Below are positions 1 to 7,534 of a stretch of 64,000 nt of DNA, piece after piece. A model generated the notes under the pieces. That model was not told the DNA's origin, made no database searches, and worked only from the letters and a program-made list of their open reading frames with translations. Every line of letters begins with the position of its first letter. The first letter of the stretch is position 1. Source of the stretch: Xylanibacter brevis ATCC 19188 (lineage in GTDB: Bacteria > Bacteroidota > Bacteroidia > Bacteroidales > Bacteroidaceae); assembly GCF_000621725.1 (NCBI RefSeq), contig NZ_JHXM01000009.1, positions 98,045 through 162,044 of the forward strand, written 5' to 3'. The position numbers and the translations under genes are program-made.

Positions 1-1286
1 GTGCCACGGGATCTGACGCAGCGACTCTTCAGAAGCGTGCCGAAGCTCGTTTCATGCGCGCATTCCATTATTTCTATCTGATGGACCTCTATGCCAATCC
101 ACCGTTCCTGACTAAATTGTCGAGCGAAAAAGCGCCTCAGATTCAGCGCGCAGACCTCTTCAAATATTTGGAAGGCGAACTGTTAGACATTATTGGAGAA
201 GGCTCTGGCAATGAGGTATTAGCAGACGCGAAGGCTACCGACTATGGCCGTGCCGACAAGGCTGCAGGCTATCTGCTGCTGGCTCGCATGTATCTAAACG
301 CAGAAGTATATACAGGTACTGCTCGTTGGAACGATGCGAAGACCTATGCAGACAAAGCGATAAACACCAGCTATAAGCTTTGTACGACTCCGAAGAATGG
401 TTTCAGCGCTTACCAATTACTCTTCATGGGCGATAACGACACCAACGGTGCTCAAGACGAAATCATTCTCCCTGCCCTTCATGATGGTGACAAAACCCAG
501 ACATGGGGTGGTTCACTCTACATGATAGCAAGCAACATGTCAGACAAGATGCGTGAAATGGATCTTTATGGTGCTACTGATGAAAATGGTGATGCCATCA
601 AGGGTTACGGCACCAATCAGGCATGGGACCGTGGCGTACGCGCACGCAAACAGTTCTCTCAGGTATTCTTTGGCAGCAAATCATCCTCTGCCCCCAGTGG
701 TCTTCCCAAGGACATCGTAACGAGTGCTGGAGACGACCGTGCTATTTTCTACACCACTGGTCAGACCATGAGTATCGAGACTGAATCATCTACAAGCAAT
801 GGTCTCGTCTATATGAAATACAACAACCTCCATGCTGATGGCACATCGGGACACGACCCCAGCGGTCGTTTTGTCGACACCGACTATCCCATGTTGCGTC
901 TTGCTGAGGCATACCTCATTTCTGCTGAAGCCGATGCTCGTCTGAATGATGGAACATGTACATCGGCAGGCATAGAGCGTATCAAGGATTTGCGTAAGCG
1001 TGCCAATGTTAAGAGTTCCAACAAGTACGATGGAACAAGCCCGGAGGCTTTAACCAGTGTTACACTGGAGAACATCTTCCAGGAATGGTCACGCGAGTTT
1101 GGCTTTGAAGGAATGCGCCGTATGGTACTTGTTCGCTGGAACCGCTTTGCAGGTCAGAGCGACTATACTTGGGAATGGATGGGCGGAACAAAGGCCGGAA
1201 CACAGTTCGACAAGCGCTTCAATATCTTCCCCATTCCTGACAGCGAATTGAATGCGAACCCCAACATTAAGCCTAATTACAATTAA
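1..1286 (+). CDS. susD: SusD/RagB family starch-binding outer-membrane lipoprotein (5' partial)
   Basis: C-terminal 427 residues of a SusD-like protein; the frame is open from base 3, so the gene begins before the window and the Met at 54 is internal. Seen: the SusD signature region AEARFMRAFHYFYLMDLY at the left edge, the TPR-like helical stretch around RADKAAGYLLLARMYLNAEVY, the DTDYPMLRLAEAYLISAEA block and the C-terminal FPIPDSELNANPNIKPNYN ending typical of the family. SusD is a surface lipoprotein that binds glycan and acts as a lid on the SusC TonB-dependent transporter. SusC is presumably just upstream, outside the window. It is followed after 25 bp by susE-like and susF-like genes and then amylases, so the likely substrate is starch. 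Confidence 0.95.
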   Translation, partial: ATGSDAATLQKRAEARFMRAFHYFYLMDLYANPPFLTKLSSEKAPQIQRADLFKYLEGELLDIIGEGSGNEVLADAKATDYGRADKAAGYLLLARMYLNAEVYTGTARWNDAKTYADKAINTSYKLCTTPKNGFSAYQLLFMGDNDTNGAQDEIILPALHDGDKTQTWGGSLYMIASNMSDKMREMDLYGATDENGDAIKGYGTNQAWDRGVRARKQFSQVFFGSKSSSAPSGLPKDIVTSAGDDRAIFYTTGQTMSIETESSTSNGLVYMKYNNLHADGTSGHDPSGRFVDTDYPMLRLAEAYLISAEADARLNDGTCTSAGIERIKDLRKRANVKSSNKYDGTSPEALTSVTLENIFQEWSREFGFEGMRRMVLVRWNRFAGQSDYTWEWMGGTKAGTQFDKRFNIFPIPDSELNANPNIKPNYN

Positions 1287-1311
1287 GCAAACCTAATAAT
1301 ACTATACAGAT

Positions 1312-2529
1312 ATGAAAAAGTTAAGCATTATATTTTCATTGATGGTAAGTGTTTTCTTTATGGTAGCTTGTGATGCTGATCGCGATGACAATCCCGTCAT
1401 AGACCTGTCAAAGACACAAGAGCCCATTACATTAAACACGCCGACGTTTGCCAATAGTACATACGACTTGGCAAACACAGACTCAGTGACGTTGACCTGT
1501 ACGGCACCCAGCTACGGATTTCCAGCAACGGTGACATATGTTATACAGATATCAATAGATAGCGACATGTCTGATCCCAGTGAGCTGACAACAACCTATT
1601 ATCAGAATAAGATGATTGTTCCTGGCAAAGAGATTGCCATGGCAACCACCAAGCAGATGATTAAAAAGAAAGGACTGAAACAGGAAGACTTCCCTGTTGA
1701 GACACCAGCTTACATACGTATCCGTGCTTACATTGCCGGAACTCCTGAAACAGAGACTACGTCAAACATCGTTAAACTGAACAAGGTCAAACTTAATTTC
1801 GCTCTGCCTGATGTTGTGATGCCTGACTCATTATTCGTCATTGGTACATTTAACGATAACGATTGGGAGAAAGCAGTCAAGACCATACAGGTCAACAACT
1901 CTACCCAGAACCATTGGCGTATGGTTTGGCTTGACAAGAGGGGTGTTCGCCTCAGTCCAATTAAGGGAGAGCCAAACTTTGACGACAATATGATCACTCC
2001 AGTCTACAAATGTAATACACTTGGCTTCTATGTATCTAACGACGGACTTGTAACGACAGATACTCCAGGTTGGTACATTATGCTGGTTGAAGGCGTCGGC
2101 AATAATGAGAAACGTCAGTTAACCCTGACCTACAGATTCTACGAAGCTAATGTATGGCTCATCGGTCCTGCATTAGAAGATGTTCTTGGTGATGACATTA
2201 AGGACTTCTGGGTGGAAAAGACATTGAGAACCAACTATACAGACTATGTTAAGTTTACGGTTCCTACAACAATGAATGGCCAGTTCGTATCTCCCCCACT
2301 GCCAGGAGACACCGAGGCTGACGATGGCGGTGTACGTGCATATGTAAGCATCAAGTGGGATTGGTGGCAAACAGAGTTCATGGCATATCCCAAAGACCGC
2401 ACCAGCAGTTCATGTGTTATTAAGTACCGTGGTAATGGTGATGAGGTGAAACCGTTTGTCAGCGCAAGCAAAGGACAGCGTATCTATCTGAATTTCTGCG
2501 ACGATACGGGTGAGATAAAAAATGAGTAG
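1312..2529 (+). CDS. susE: SusE-like starch-binding outer-membrane lipoprotein
   Basis: 405 aa. The N-terminus MKKLSIIFSLMVSVFFMVAC is a lipoprotein signal with Cys20, followed by the acidic stretch DADRDD, which fits the Bacteroidetes surface-export signal. Residues about 35-150 look like the SusE N-terminal Ig-like domain (ITLNTPTFANSTYDLANTDSVTLTCTAP). The rest should hold starch-binding beta-sandwich modules, with a typical beginning at DSLFVIGTFNDNDWEKA. SusE-type proteins hold starch at the cell surface but are not enzymes. The position between susD and the susF-like gene supports the call. Exact specificity cannot be read from the sequence. Confidence 0.85.
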   Translation: MKKLSIIFSLMVSVFFMVACDADRDDNPVIDLSKTQEPITLNTPTFANSTYDLANTDSVTLTCTAPSYGFPATVTYVIQISIDSDMSDPSELTTTYYQNKMIVPGKEIAMATTKQMIKKKGLKQEDFPVETPAYIRIRAYIAGTPETETTSNIVKLNKVKLNFALPDVVMPDSLFVIGTFNDNDWEKAVKTIQVNNSTQNHWRMVWLDKRGVRLSPIKGEPNFDDNMITPVYKCNTLGFYVSNDGLVTTDTPGWYIMLVEGVGNNEKRQLTLTYRFYEANVWLIGPALEDVLGDDIKDFWVEKTLRTNYTDYVKFTVPTTMNGQFVSPPLPGDTEADDGGVRAYVSIKWDWWQTEFMAYPKDRTSSSCVIKYRGNGDEVKPFVSASKGQRIYLNFCDDTGEIKNE

Positions 2530-2553
2530 TAATATAATAACATAGAAATGATT

Positions 2554-3723
2554 ATGAAAAAGATATTATCATTATTGATGCTCGTCATCGCAGGCTGGTC
2601 ACTGACCGCCTGTGATGAAAGCCACAATGACTATCCGATGCCACCTGTTTACCCGCAGGAGCCCGTAATAACAGTTGACGGTTTCCAGGCCGCAGTTTCT
2701 GCCGCAGCCACAACCCCTATTGACTTAGGTGTCATGACGGAAGATGCTGTCAAGATGTTTACCCTTACCACAGGAACTCTACCCAGTGGAATAACTTTTG
2801 AGAATTTACGCATCGAAGCAAGACCTGTGGACAAACCTAAGTCACAGCCTCATGATGTTATGGCAACAGAAGACGGAAATGTCACTAAGGAGGAGCTTAC
2901 TAATCTGGTGTATGCTTTCTATGGCAAAAAAGCTACAGAACGTACATTCACAGCTCAGGTACTGGCAAATGCAGTTCATGACAAAGAAGCGCAATTAATC
3001 TACCTGTCCGACCCCTTCACAATCAGGATTACACCTGAGAAGCTTGAAGATCCGTACTACTATCTGTTTGGTAAGGCAACAGGAAATGTGACGGCCGACA
3101 ATGCTTACAAGTACGTCATGACTCCTATTGAAGGTAACGACATGGCATTCTCGTACACCACAAAGTATACCGCACGTACGGCTGGTGACATATTGGTATG
3201 GAATATCAGCTACTGGAAGAACGACTATCCTAAGAAGGACTTCTCTAAAGTCTATGCAACTGAAACCAAAAACGACAAGTCTATAAACGGAAATGTTGTT
3301 CAGGGCAACAAGGACAACTTCTTCATTGCTCCAACAGCTGAGTACTACACATTCACCATTGATCTGGAGGCACTTACCTTTAAGTGGGAAAAACTTGAGA
3401 ACCAGAATCCTACCACTTATACCAGTATTGCCATGTTACTTGCCAGCGACAACAGCGAGATTGAACTCACTGCTGTTGATCCTACCAAGCATAATTGGTA
3501 CTATCGTCATACATTCGCCAGCGACACTGACCTGAAGTTCCGTGCTAATCATAGCGATGACATGGTTTGGGGCTATGGCGAAAACGACAAGGAATGGAAT
3601 GCCGGTATTGATTGGGCAAAGATTTGCACAAAGGACAAGAAGAACATTACTGTACCAGCAGGTACCTATGATGTTTACTTCTGTGACATCACTGGTGCAG
3701 CCCACTTTGTCCCCGTAGAATAG
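2554..3723 (+). CDS. SusF/SusE-like surface glycan-binding lipoprotein
   Basis: 389 aa from the ATG at 2554, chosen because MKKILSLLMLVIAGWSLTAC gives a clean lipoprotein signal (Cys20); an ATG two codons earlier (2548) is also possible. The acidic DESHND follows the Cys. Residues about 165-270 and 285-389 look like two tandem beta-sandwich modules (DPYYYLFGKATGN, then TYTSIAMLLASDNSEIEL) with aromatic residues suited to sugar binding (WGYGENDKEWNAGIDW). It follows susE by 24 bp in the same operon. The role is inferred to be surface capture of starch. It could be called SusF, but members of this family diverge so much that only position supports that name. Confidence 0.75.
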   Translation: MKKILSLLMLVIAGWSLTACDESHNDYPMPPVYPQEPVITVDGFQAAVSAAATTPIDLGVMTEDAVKMFTLTTGTLPSGITFENLRIEARPVDKPKSQPHDVMATEDGNVTKEELTNLVYAFYGKKATERTFTAQVLANAVHDKEAQLIYLSDPFTIRITPEKLEDPYYYLFGKATGNVTADNAYKYVMTPIEGNDMAFSYTTKYTARTAGDILVWNISYWKNDYPKKDFSKVYATETKNDKSINGNVVQGNKDNFFIAPTAEYYTFTIDLEALTFKWEKLENQNPTTYTSIAMLLASDNSEIELTAVDPTKHNWYYRHTFASDTDLKFRANHSDDMVWGYGENDKEWNAGIDWAKICTKDKKNITVPAGTYDVYFCDITGAAHFVPVE

Positions 3724-3801
3724 CAATCATCTGATTATCAATTAAAAGAAGTGAGGTGTGGTTAATGCAACCCACCCACTTCCTTACAACCTTAGAAACG
3801 C

Positions 3802-3815
3802 GAAAACGTTTGCAT
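3802..3815 (+). promoter_or_regulatory. LacI/CRE-like operator upstream of the starch-binding repeat protein
   Basis: GAAAACGTTTGCAT, a near-palindrome around a central CG, as in LacI-family operators. It ends 55 nt before the -7 box at 3869 once the 12-bp core (3802-3813) is counted. The reverse complement of the core occurs exactly at 7419-7430, with the same 55-nt spacing to the promoter of the second amylase, and a variant lies at 5233. Confidence 0.6.
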
Positions 3816-3868
3816 CTCGCTAATTACATTTTTTTTCAAGAACGTGAACACACATTCCAAAAAATATT

Positions 3869-3876
3869 TAATTTTG
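3869..3876 (+). promoter_or_regulatory. Bacteroidetes -7 box TAATTTTG
   Basis: TAATTTTG fits TAnnTTTG and lies 78 bp before the ATG at 3955. No clear -33 TTTG was found, as expected for an activator-dependent promoter. Confidence 0.5.
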
Positions 3877-3954
3877 CCACAGAAAGGACATGACGCGTTA
3901 AAACAACAGAACATTAATTCTTACTATAATTATTAACTTTAAAACGAAACAATT

Positions 3955-5136
3955 ATGAAGAAAATTTTTACGCTATTAGTAATGCTGGCAGCAGCCCTTG
4001 GCATGCAGGCACAAGACACATGGACCATTGCTGGTGATGCAGCTTTGATGGGTGATGGTTGGAATCCTGCTTCAGAGACTAACGTCATGACCACGACTGA
4101 CAACATCCACTATACTTTGGTCAAGGAGAACGTGATGTTGAAGAAAAACACCTATTACTTCAAAGCTTGTGTCAATGGAGGTTGGCCTAATGCTATCGGT
4201 AAAGATGGAGTGAGCGGTGATGACGCTCAGAACGTACCCATTGAAATTGCAGAAAATGGTGCATACAGAATCACATTCTCACTTGATCTTACTGAGGGGA
4301 AAGTTGCGTTAAATGCAGCAGCCGAAAAAACCGGTGAATACGATGGGCCAACGGAAAGCACCGTAGTCCTCGCTGGTGCTACCGCAATTTTTGGTGAAAG
4401 CTGGAAAGCAGATGCTGAAGCTAATACAATGATTACAAAGGATGGTATTCACTATACTTTGCAAAAAACTGATGTCATTCTGGAAGCATATGTTAATTAT
4501 GAATTCAAAATTGTAGTTGACGGACAATGGAATGGTAATGCTGGCGAAGGCAAATTTGCTTCAAAAGACGAAGAGGGAAAAGATTATCCCAACATTACGA
4601 TTGCAGTTGTAGAGAATGGTAAATACACCATTAGCTTTAGCGTAGACCTTGAGAACAGAGAATTTACCGTGGAAACCACAAAGACAGGTGATGTTATCAT
4701 TGCTGAAAAGACTTGGACAATTGCAGGTAGCAGCGAACCTATCTTCGGTACAACTTGGGATCCTACAAATACAAAAAACGACATGGTTAAGTTGGAAGAC
4801 GGCTCATTCGAACTGATTAAGCCTAACATCGAACTTGATGCAACAGAATTCCAATTCAAAGTATGTGCAAACCATAGTTGGGACGAGTCATATGGTGATG
4901 GTGGTGAAAACATGAATTTCACAGTTGAGCTTGCTGGCACCTATGACGTCATCTTCACATTCATTCCTGACTCTAAGTTCCTCTCAGTTGAATTGACGGA
5001 ACCAGATCCAGCAGGAATTAGCACTGTAAAGACCATCAAAGCCAACAATGCTATCTACAACATGCAAGGTCAGCGCATCAATAAAGCATTCCGCGGTATC
5101 GCTATCCAGAATGGTCGTAAGATGCTGATGAAGTAA
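3955..5136 (+). CDS. Secreted protein of three starch-binding-type repeats with a C-terminal sorting-like tail
   Basis: 393 aa. It has a Sec signal peptide (MKKIFTLLVMLAAALGMQAQ) and no lipobox. Three repeats of roughly 100 residues follow (about 21-115, 120-222, 228-335), each opening WTIAG/VVLAG..G..W and containing a NxMxxxxxxxHYTLxK...F K-V pattern like the SusE/SusF and CBM starch-binding modules. The last 40 residues (IYNMQGQRINKAFRGIAIQ and onward) match the end of the second amylase almost residue for residue and resemble a short type IX secretion sorting tail. No catalytic domain is visible. Inferred role: a secreted or surface-attached starch binder. It is flanked by its own operator and promoter upstream and a strong terminator downstream. 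Confidence 0.7.
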   Translation: MKKIFTLLVMLAAALGMQAQDTWTIAGDAALMGDGWNPASETNVMTTTDNIHYTLVKENVMLKKNTYYFKACVNGGWPNAIGKDGVSGDDAQNVPIEIAENGAYRITFSLDLTEGKVALNAAAEKTGEYDGPTESTVVLAGATAIFGESWKADAEANTMITKDGIHYTLQKTDVILEAYVNYEFKIVVDGQWNGNAGEGKFASKDEEGKDYPNITIAVVENGKYTISFSVDLENREFTVETTKTGDVIIAEKTWTIAGSSEPIFGTTWDPTNTKNDMVKLEDGSFELIKPNIELDATEFQFKVCANHSWDESYGDGGENMNFTVELAGTYDVIFTFIPDSKFLSVELTEPDPAGISTVKTIKANNAIYNMQGQRINKAFRGIAIQNGRKMLMK

Positions 5137-5184
5137 TATACTAATAATCGTAAATCGATACAACTCGATTTACAACAATACATG

Positions 5185-5220
5185 AAGAGGCGGACATCCA
5201 TGATGAGATGTCCGCCTCTT
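5185..5220 (+). terminator. Strong rho-independent terminator
   Basis: Perfect inverted repeat AAGAGGCGGACATC / GATGTCCGCCTCTT with an 8-nt loop, 48 nt after the stop at 5136. It separates this gene from the amylase at 5337. A smaller hairpin (GTAAATCGA / TCGATTTAC) precedes it. Confidence 0.8.
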
Positions 5221-5232
5221 CTATATTACAGG

Positions 5233-5246
5233 ACAACCGATTGCAT
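5233..5246 (+). promoter_or_regulatory. LacI/CRE-like operator (variant) upstream of amylase 1
   Basis: ACAACCGATTGCAT matches the 3802 site at 8 of 12 core positions plus the trailing CAT. It was found by looking exactly 55 nt upstream of the -7 box at 5300, which is the spacing seen at the other two starch genes. Confidence 0.5.
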
Positions 5247-5299
5247 ATACACAATTAAGTTTTTACACTAAAAGAGATATAACCAATCATTAATATTCG

Positions 5300-5307
5300 T
5301 ATATTTG
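5300..5307 (+). promoter_or_regulatory. -7 box TATATTTG of amylase 1
   Basis: TATATTTG lies 29 bp before the ATG at 5337, giving a leader of about 22 nt. No good -33 element is visible. Confidence 0.6.
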
Positions 5308-5336
5308 CAAGACAATAACTATAAAGCGCGAAAACG

Positions 5337-7355
5337 ATGAAAAAGCTACTACTTTCACTGCTAACGCTTCTTGTATCTTCACCAATGATGGCACAGGGTT
5401 GGCCATCAGAATACAAGGGAGTCATGTTGCAAGCCTTTTATTGGGACTCCTATAACAAGGCTTCAAAATGGACAAATCTACAAGCACAGGTTGACGAGTT
5501 ATCACAGTATTTCCAACTGGTATGGATACCACAGAGCGGTAACTGCAATGGAAAATCCATGGGTTACGACCCATACTATTTGTTTCCAGGTACTGACCAC
5601 TATACCAGTTCTTTTGGAAGCGAAAAGCAATTACGCTCAATGATTAGCACCTTTAAAGAAAAAAAAATAGAAACAATTGCTGATGTAGTCATCAACCACC
5701 GAAAAAGCGGAAGCGGATGGTTTGGGTTTCCCACAGAAACATATAACAACATCACCTACACGATGACCTCGACAGATGTCTGCAGCGACGATGACAACGG
5801 CAAGGCACAAACAGAAGCCACACGTCTGAAAGTGGCCCTCGGCGCTGCAGACACAGGCGAAGGTTGGGATGGCATGCGCGACCTTGATCACAAGAGCGAG
5901 AATGTTCAAAATATAGTCAAAGCCTATCTCCATGCGTTACTGGAGGATTTAGGCTATGCAGGCTTCCGCTATGACATGGTAAAGGGTTATAGTGGCACAT
6001 TCACAGGCCTCTATAATAAAGACTCTAGCCCCAAATACTCGGTGGGAGAATACTGGGATGGAAATGCGTCAAATGTAAAATCATGGATTAACAGCACTAA
6101 GGTTGATAATGTCATTCAAAGTGCAGCTTTCGATTTTCCATTCAGATATACTGTCCGTGATGCATGCAATAATGGAAACTGGGCAAAACTAGCCAATAGT
6201 AGTCTTGCATCAGATGGCAACTACAGACGATATGGTGTCACCTTCATTGAGAACCACGACACGGAATTCCGTTCTGCAAATGCGCCACAAGATCCCATCA
6301 AAAAAGACACATTGGCAGGTAACGCACACATGCTGGCAATGCCAGGAACACCTTGTGTATTCTTAAAGCACTGGATTGACTGCAAGGAATTCATCAAGCC
6401 AATGATTGAGGCCAGAAGACTAGCAGGCATTAGCAACACCAGTAGTATCACACGACTAAAGAACAGCACCGCTTGTTATGCGTTCTCTACAGACGACCGT
6501 CTGATAGCCGTGCTTGGAAACGTATCAAACTATGCACCAACCGACAATGGATGGGTAAAGATTTTGGATGGCTACCATTACGCTTATTACATCCGCAATA
6601 CAGTTGGAAATACAGCATGGATCAGTCATGCATCAGGCAAGTATCAAGGAGAGCAGAAGGTAATACTTGCTGCAATAACTACTCAGAATGCCCGCATAGT
6701 TTATACTACAGACGGTTCAACTCCTACGGCTTCGAGTCCTAGTGTAGCTAGCGGTGAGAAGATTACCATTCCTATTGGCACAACAACCTTGAAGGCTGCC
6801 ATGCTTGTCAATGGAAACATCACAGGCGACATCATCACACGTGAGTATGAAGTGGAATATGTAGAGCCTTTCTCTATTCCGAGTTTCTGTACCGTAGCTG
6901 ATGGTGAGGTGTGCGCCTTCTTCGAAGCTCCTATAACATGGACGAATACCATCAAGTGCTGGGCGTGGAACGCCAACAATAGCAACGCCAACTATACGGG
7001 GGGCACATGGCCAGGCGTTGAATGCACCAAGTTAGGAACGAACAACGGGAAGGATGTATGGAAGTGGACATTCAAAGCTACCGATTACAAGGGTAGCGGT
7101 AATGCCACCCAACCTACTCTTATCATTTTTAGTAGCAATGGTGACCCACAGACAGACAACCTGACATTCAAGAACGGAGGATACTACAATCAAGATGGCT
7201 TACGCGACATTGTCACAGGTATCGGTAACGTCGTTAATAAGCAACAAAACAGATTGCAACGATATTATACCATAGACGGTCGCTATGCGGGAAACGACAA
7301 ATCCACACTGCCGCACGGTATCTTTATCACCAACGGGAAAAAGTTCGTACGATAA
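5337..7355 (+). CDS. Secreted GH13 alpha-amylase with C-terminal starch-binding module
   Basis: 672 aa, hydrolysing alpha-1,4-glucan outside the cell. A signal peptide (cleavage after MMAQ) is followed by a GH13 (beta/alpha)8 barrel: GVMLQAFYWDSY, the DVVINHR region I, nucleophile Asp213 in GFRYDMVKGY, acid/base Glu238 in VGEYWDG and Asp308 in FIENHDTE, so all three catalytic residues are present. Residues about 440-505 resemble a chitobiase C-terminal-type domain (IVYTTDGSTPTASSPS). About 520-620 is a CBM26-like module (CWAWNANNSN..GGTWPGVECTKLG). The end, IDGRYAG..LPHGIFITNGKKFVR, resembles a type IX sorting tail. It differs from SusG, which is a lipoprotein. Confidence 0.93.
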   Translation: MKKLLLSLLTLLVSSPMMAQGWPSEYKGVMLQAFYWDSYNKASKWTNLQAQVDELSQYFQLVWIPQSGNCNGKSMGYDPYYLFPGTDHYTSSFGSEKQLRSMISTFKEKKIETIADVVINHRKSGSGWFGFPTETYNNITYTMTSTDVCSDDDNGKAQTEATRLKVALGAADTGEGWDGMRDLDHKSENVQNIVKAYLHALLEDLGYAGFRYDMVKGYSGTFTGLYNKDSSPKYSVGEYWDGNASNVKSWINSTKVDNVIQSAAFDFPFRYTVRDACNNGNWAKLANSSLASDGNYRRYGVTFIENHDTEFRSANAPQDPIKKDTLAGNAHMLAMPGTPCVFLKHWIDCKEFIKPMIEARRLAGISNTSSITRLKNSTACYAFSTDDRLIAVLGNVSNYAPTDNGWVKILDGYHYAYYIRNTVGNTAWISHASGKYQGEQKVILAAITTQNARIVYTTDGSTPTASSPSVASGEKITIPIGTTTLKAAMLVNGNITGDIITREYEVEYVEPFSIPSFCTVADGEVCAFFEAPITWTNTIKCWAWNANNSNANYTGGTWPGVECTKLGTNNGKDVWKWTFKATDYKGSGNATQPTLIIFSSNGDPQTDNLTFKNGGYYNQDGLRDIVTGIGNVVNKQQNRLQRYYTIDGRYAGNDKSTLPHGIFITNGKKFVR

Positions 7356-7361
7356 AAAACT

Positions 7362-7399
7362 GCAACCAGCCTGAATGATTTTGCATTCAGGCTGGTTGC
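7362..7399 (+). terminator. Rho-independent terminator after amylase 1
   Basis: Perfect 16-bp inverted repeat GCAACCAGCCTGAATG / CATTCAGGCTGGTTGC, 6 nt after the stop, followed by a short T-rich stretch. Confidence 0.8.
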
Positions 7400-7418
7400 T
7401 TTCATATTCCTCACTCGC

Positions 7419-7432
7419 GCAAACGTTTTCAT
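7419..7432 (+). promoter_or_regulatory. LacI/CRE-like operator upstream of amylase 2
   Basis: GCAAACGTTTTCAT. The 12-bp core is the exact reverse complement of the 3802-3813 site and sits 55 nt from the -7 box at 7486, the same spacing as at the other two starch genes. Confidence 0.6.
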
Positions 7433-7485
7433 TTTATCCTAGTCTCTTTTTGCACACACGACACATGTACTATCACAAAAAAAAC

Positions 7486-7493
7486 TATTTTTG
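7486..7493 (+). promoter_or_regulatory. -7 box TATTTTTG of amylase 2
   Basis: TATTTTTG lies 41 bp before the ATG at 7535. No clear -33 box is visible; the operator at 7419 lies upstream. Confidence 0.5.
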
Positions 7494-7534
7494 CTAAATA
7501 AAACTATAAGTACAACTAACGATTAAATTTTATC

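Larger units (their letters stand above)
3724..3954 (+). terminator. Intergenic region after the susDEF genes: hairpin near 3750-3785, operator and promoter
   Basis: A GC-richer inverted repeat (AAGTGAGGTGTGG pairing imperfectly with CCCACCCACTT, about 3750-3783) follows the susF-like stop and may end the sus transcript, although the T tract is weak. Beyond it lie a LacI-like operator (3802-3815) and a -7 box (3869-3876) for the next gene, so 3955 probably starts its own transcript. Confidence 0.5.

Noticed and set aside
54..56. Met at 54 as the start of the SusD gene
   Set aside because: The frame is open to the window edge and the upstream residues belong to the SusD family motif.
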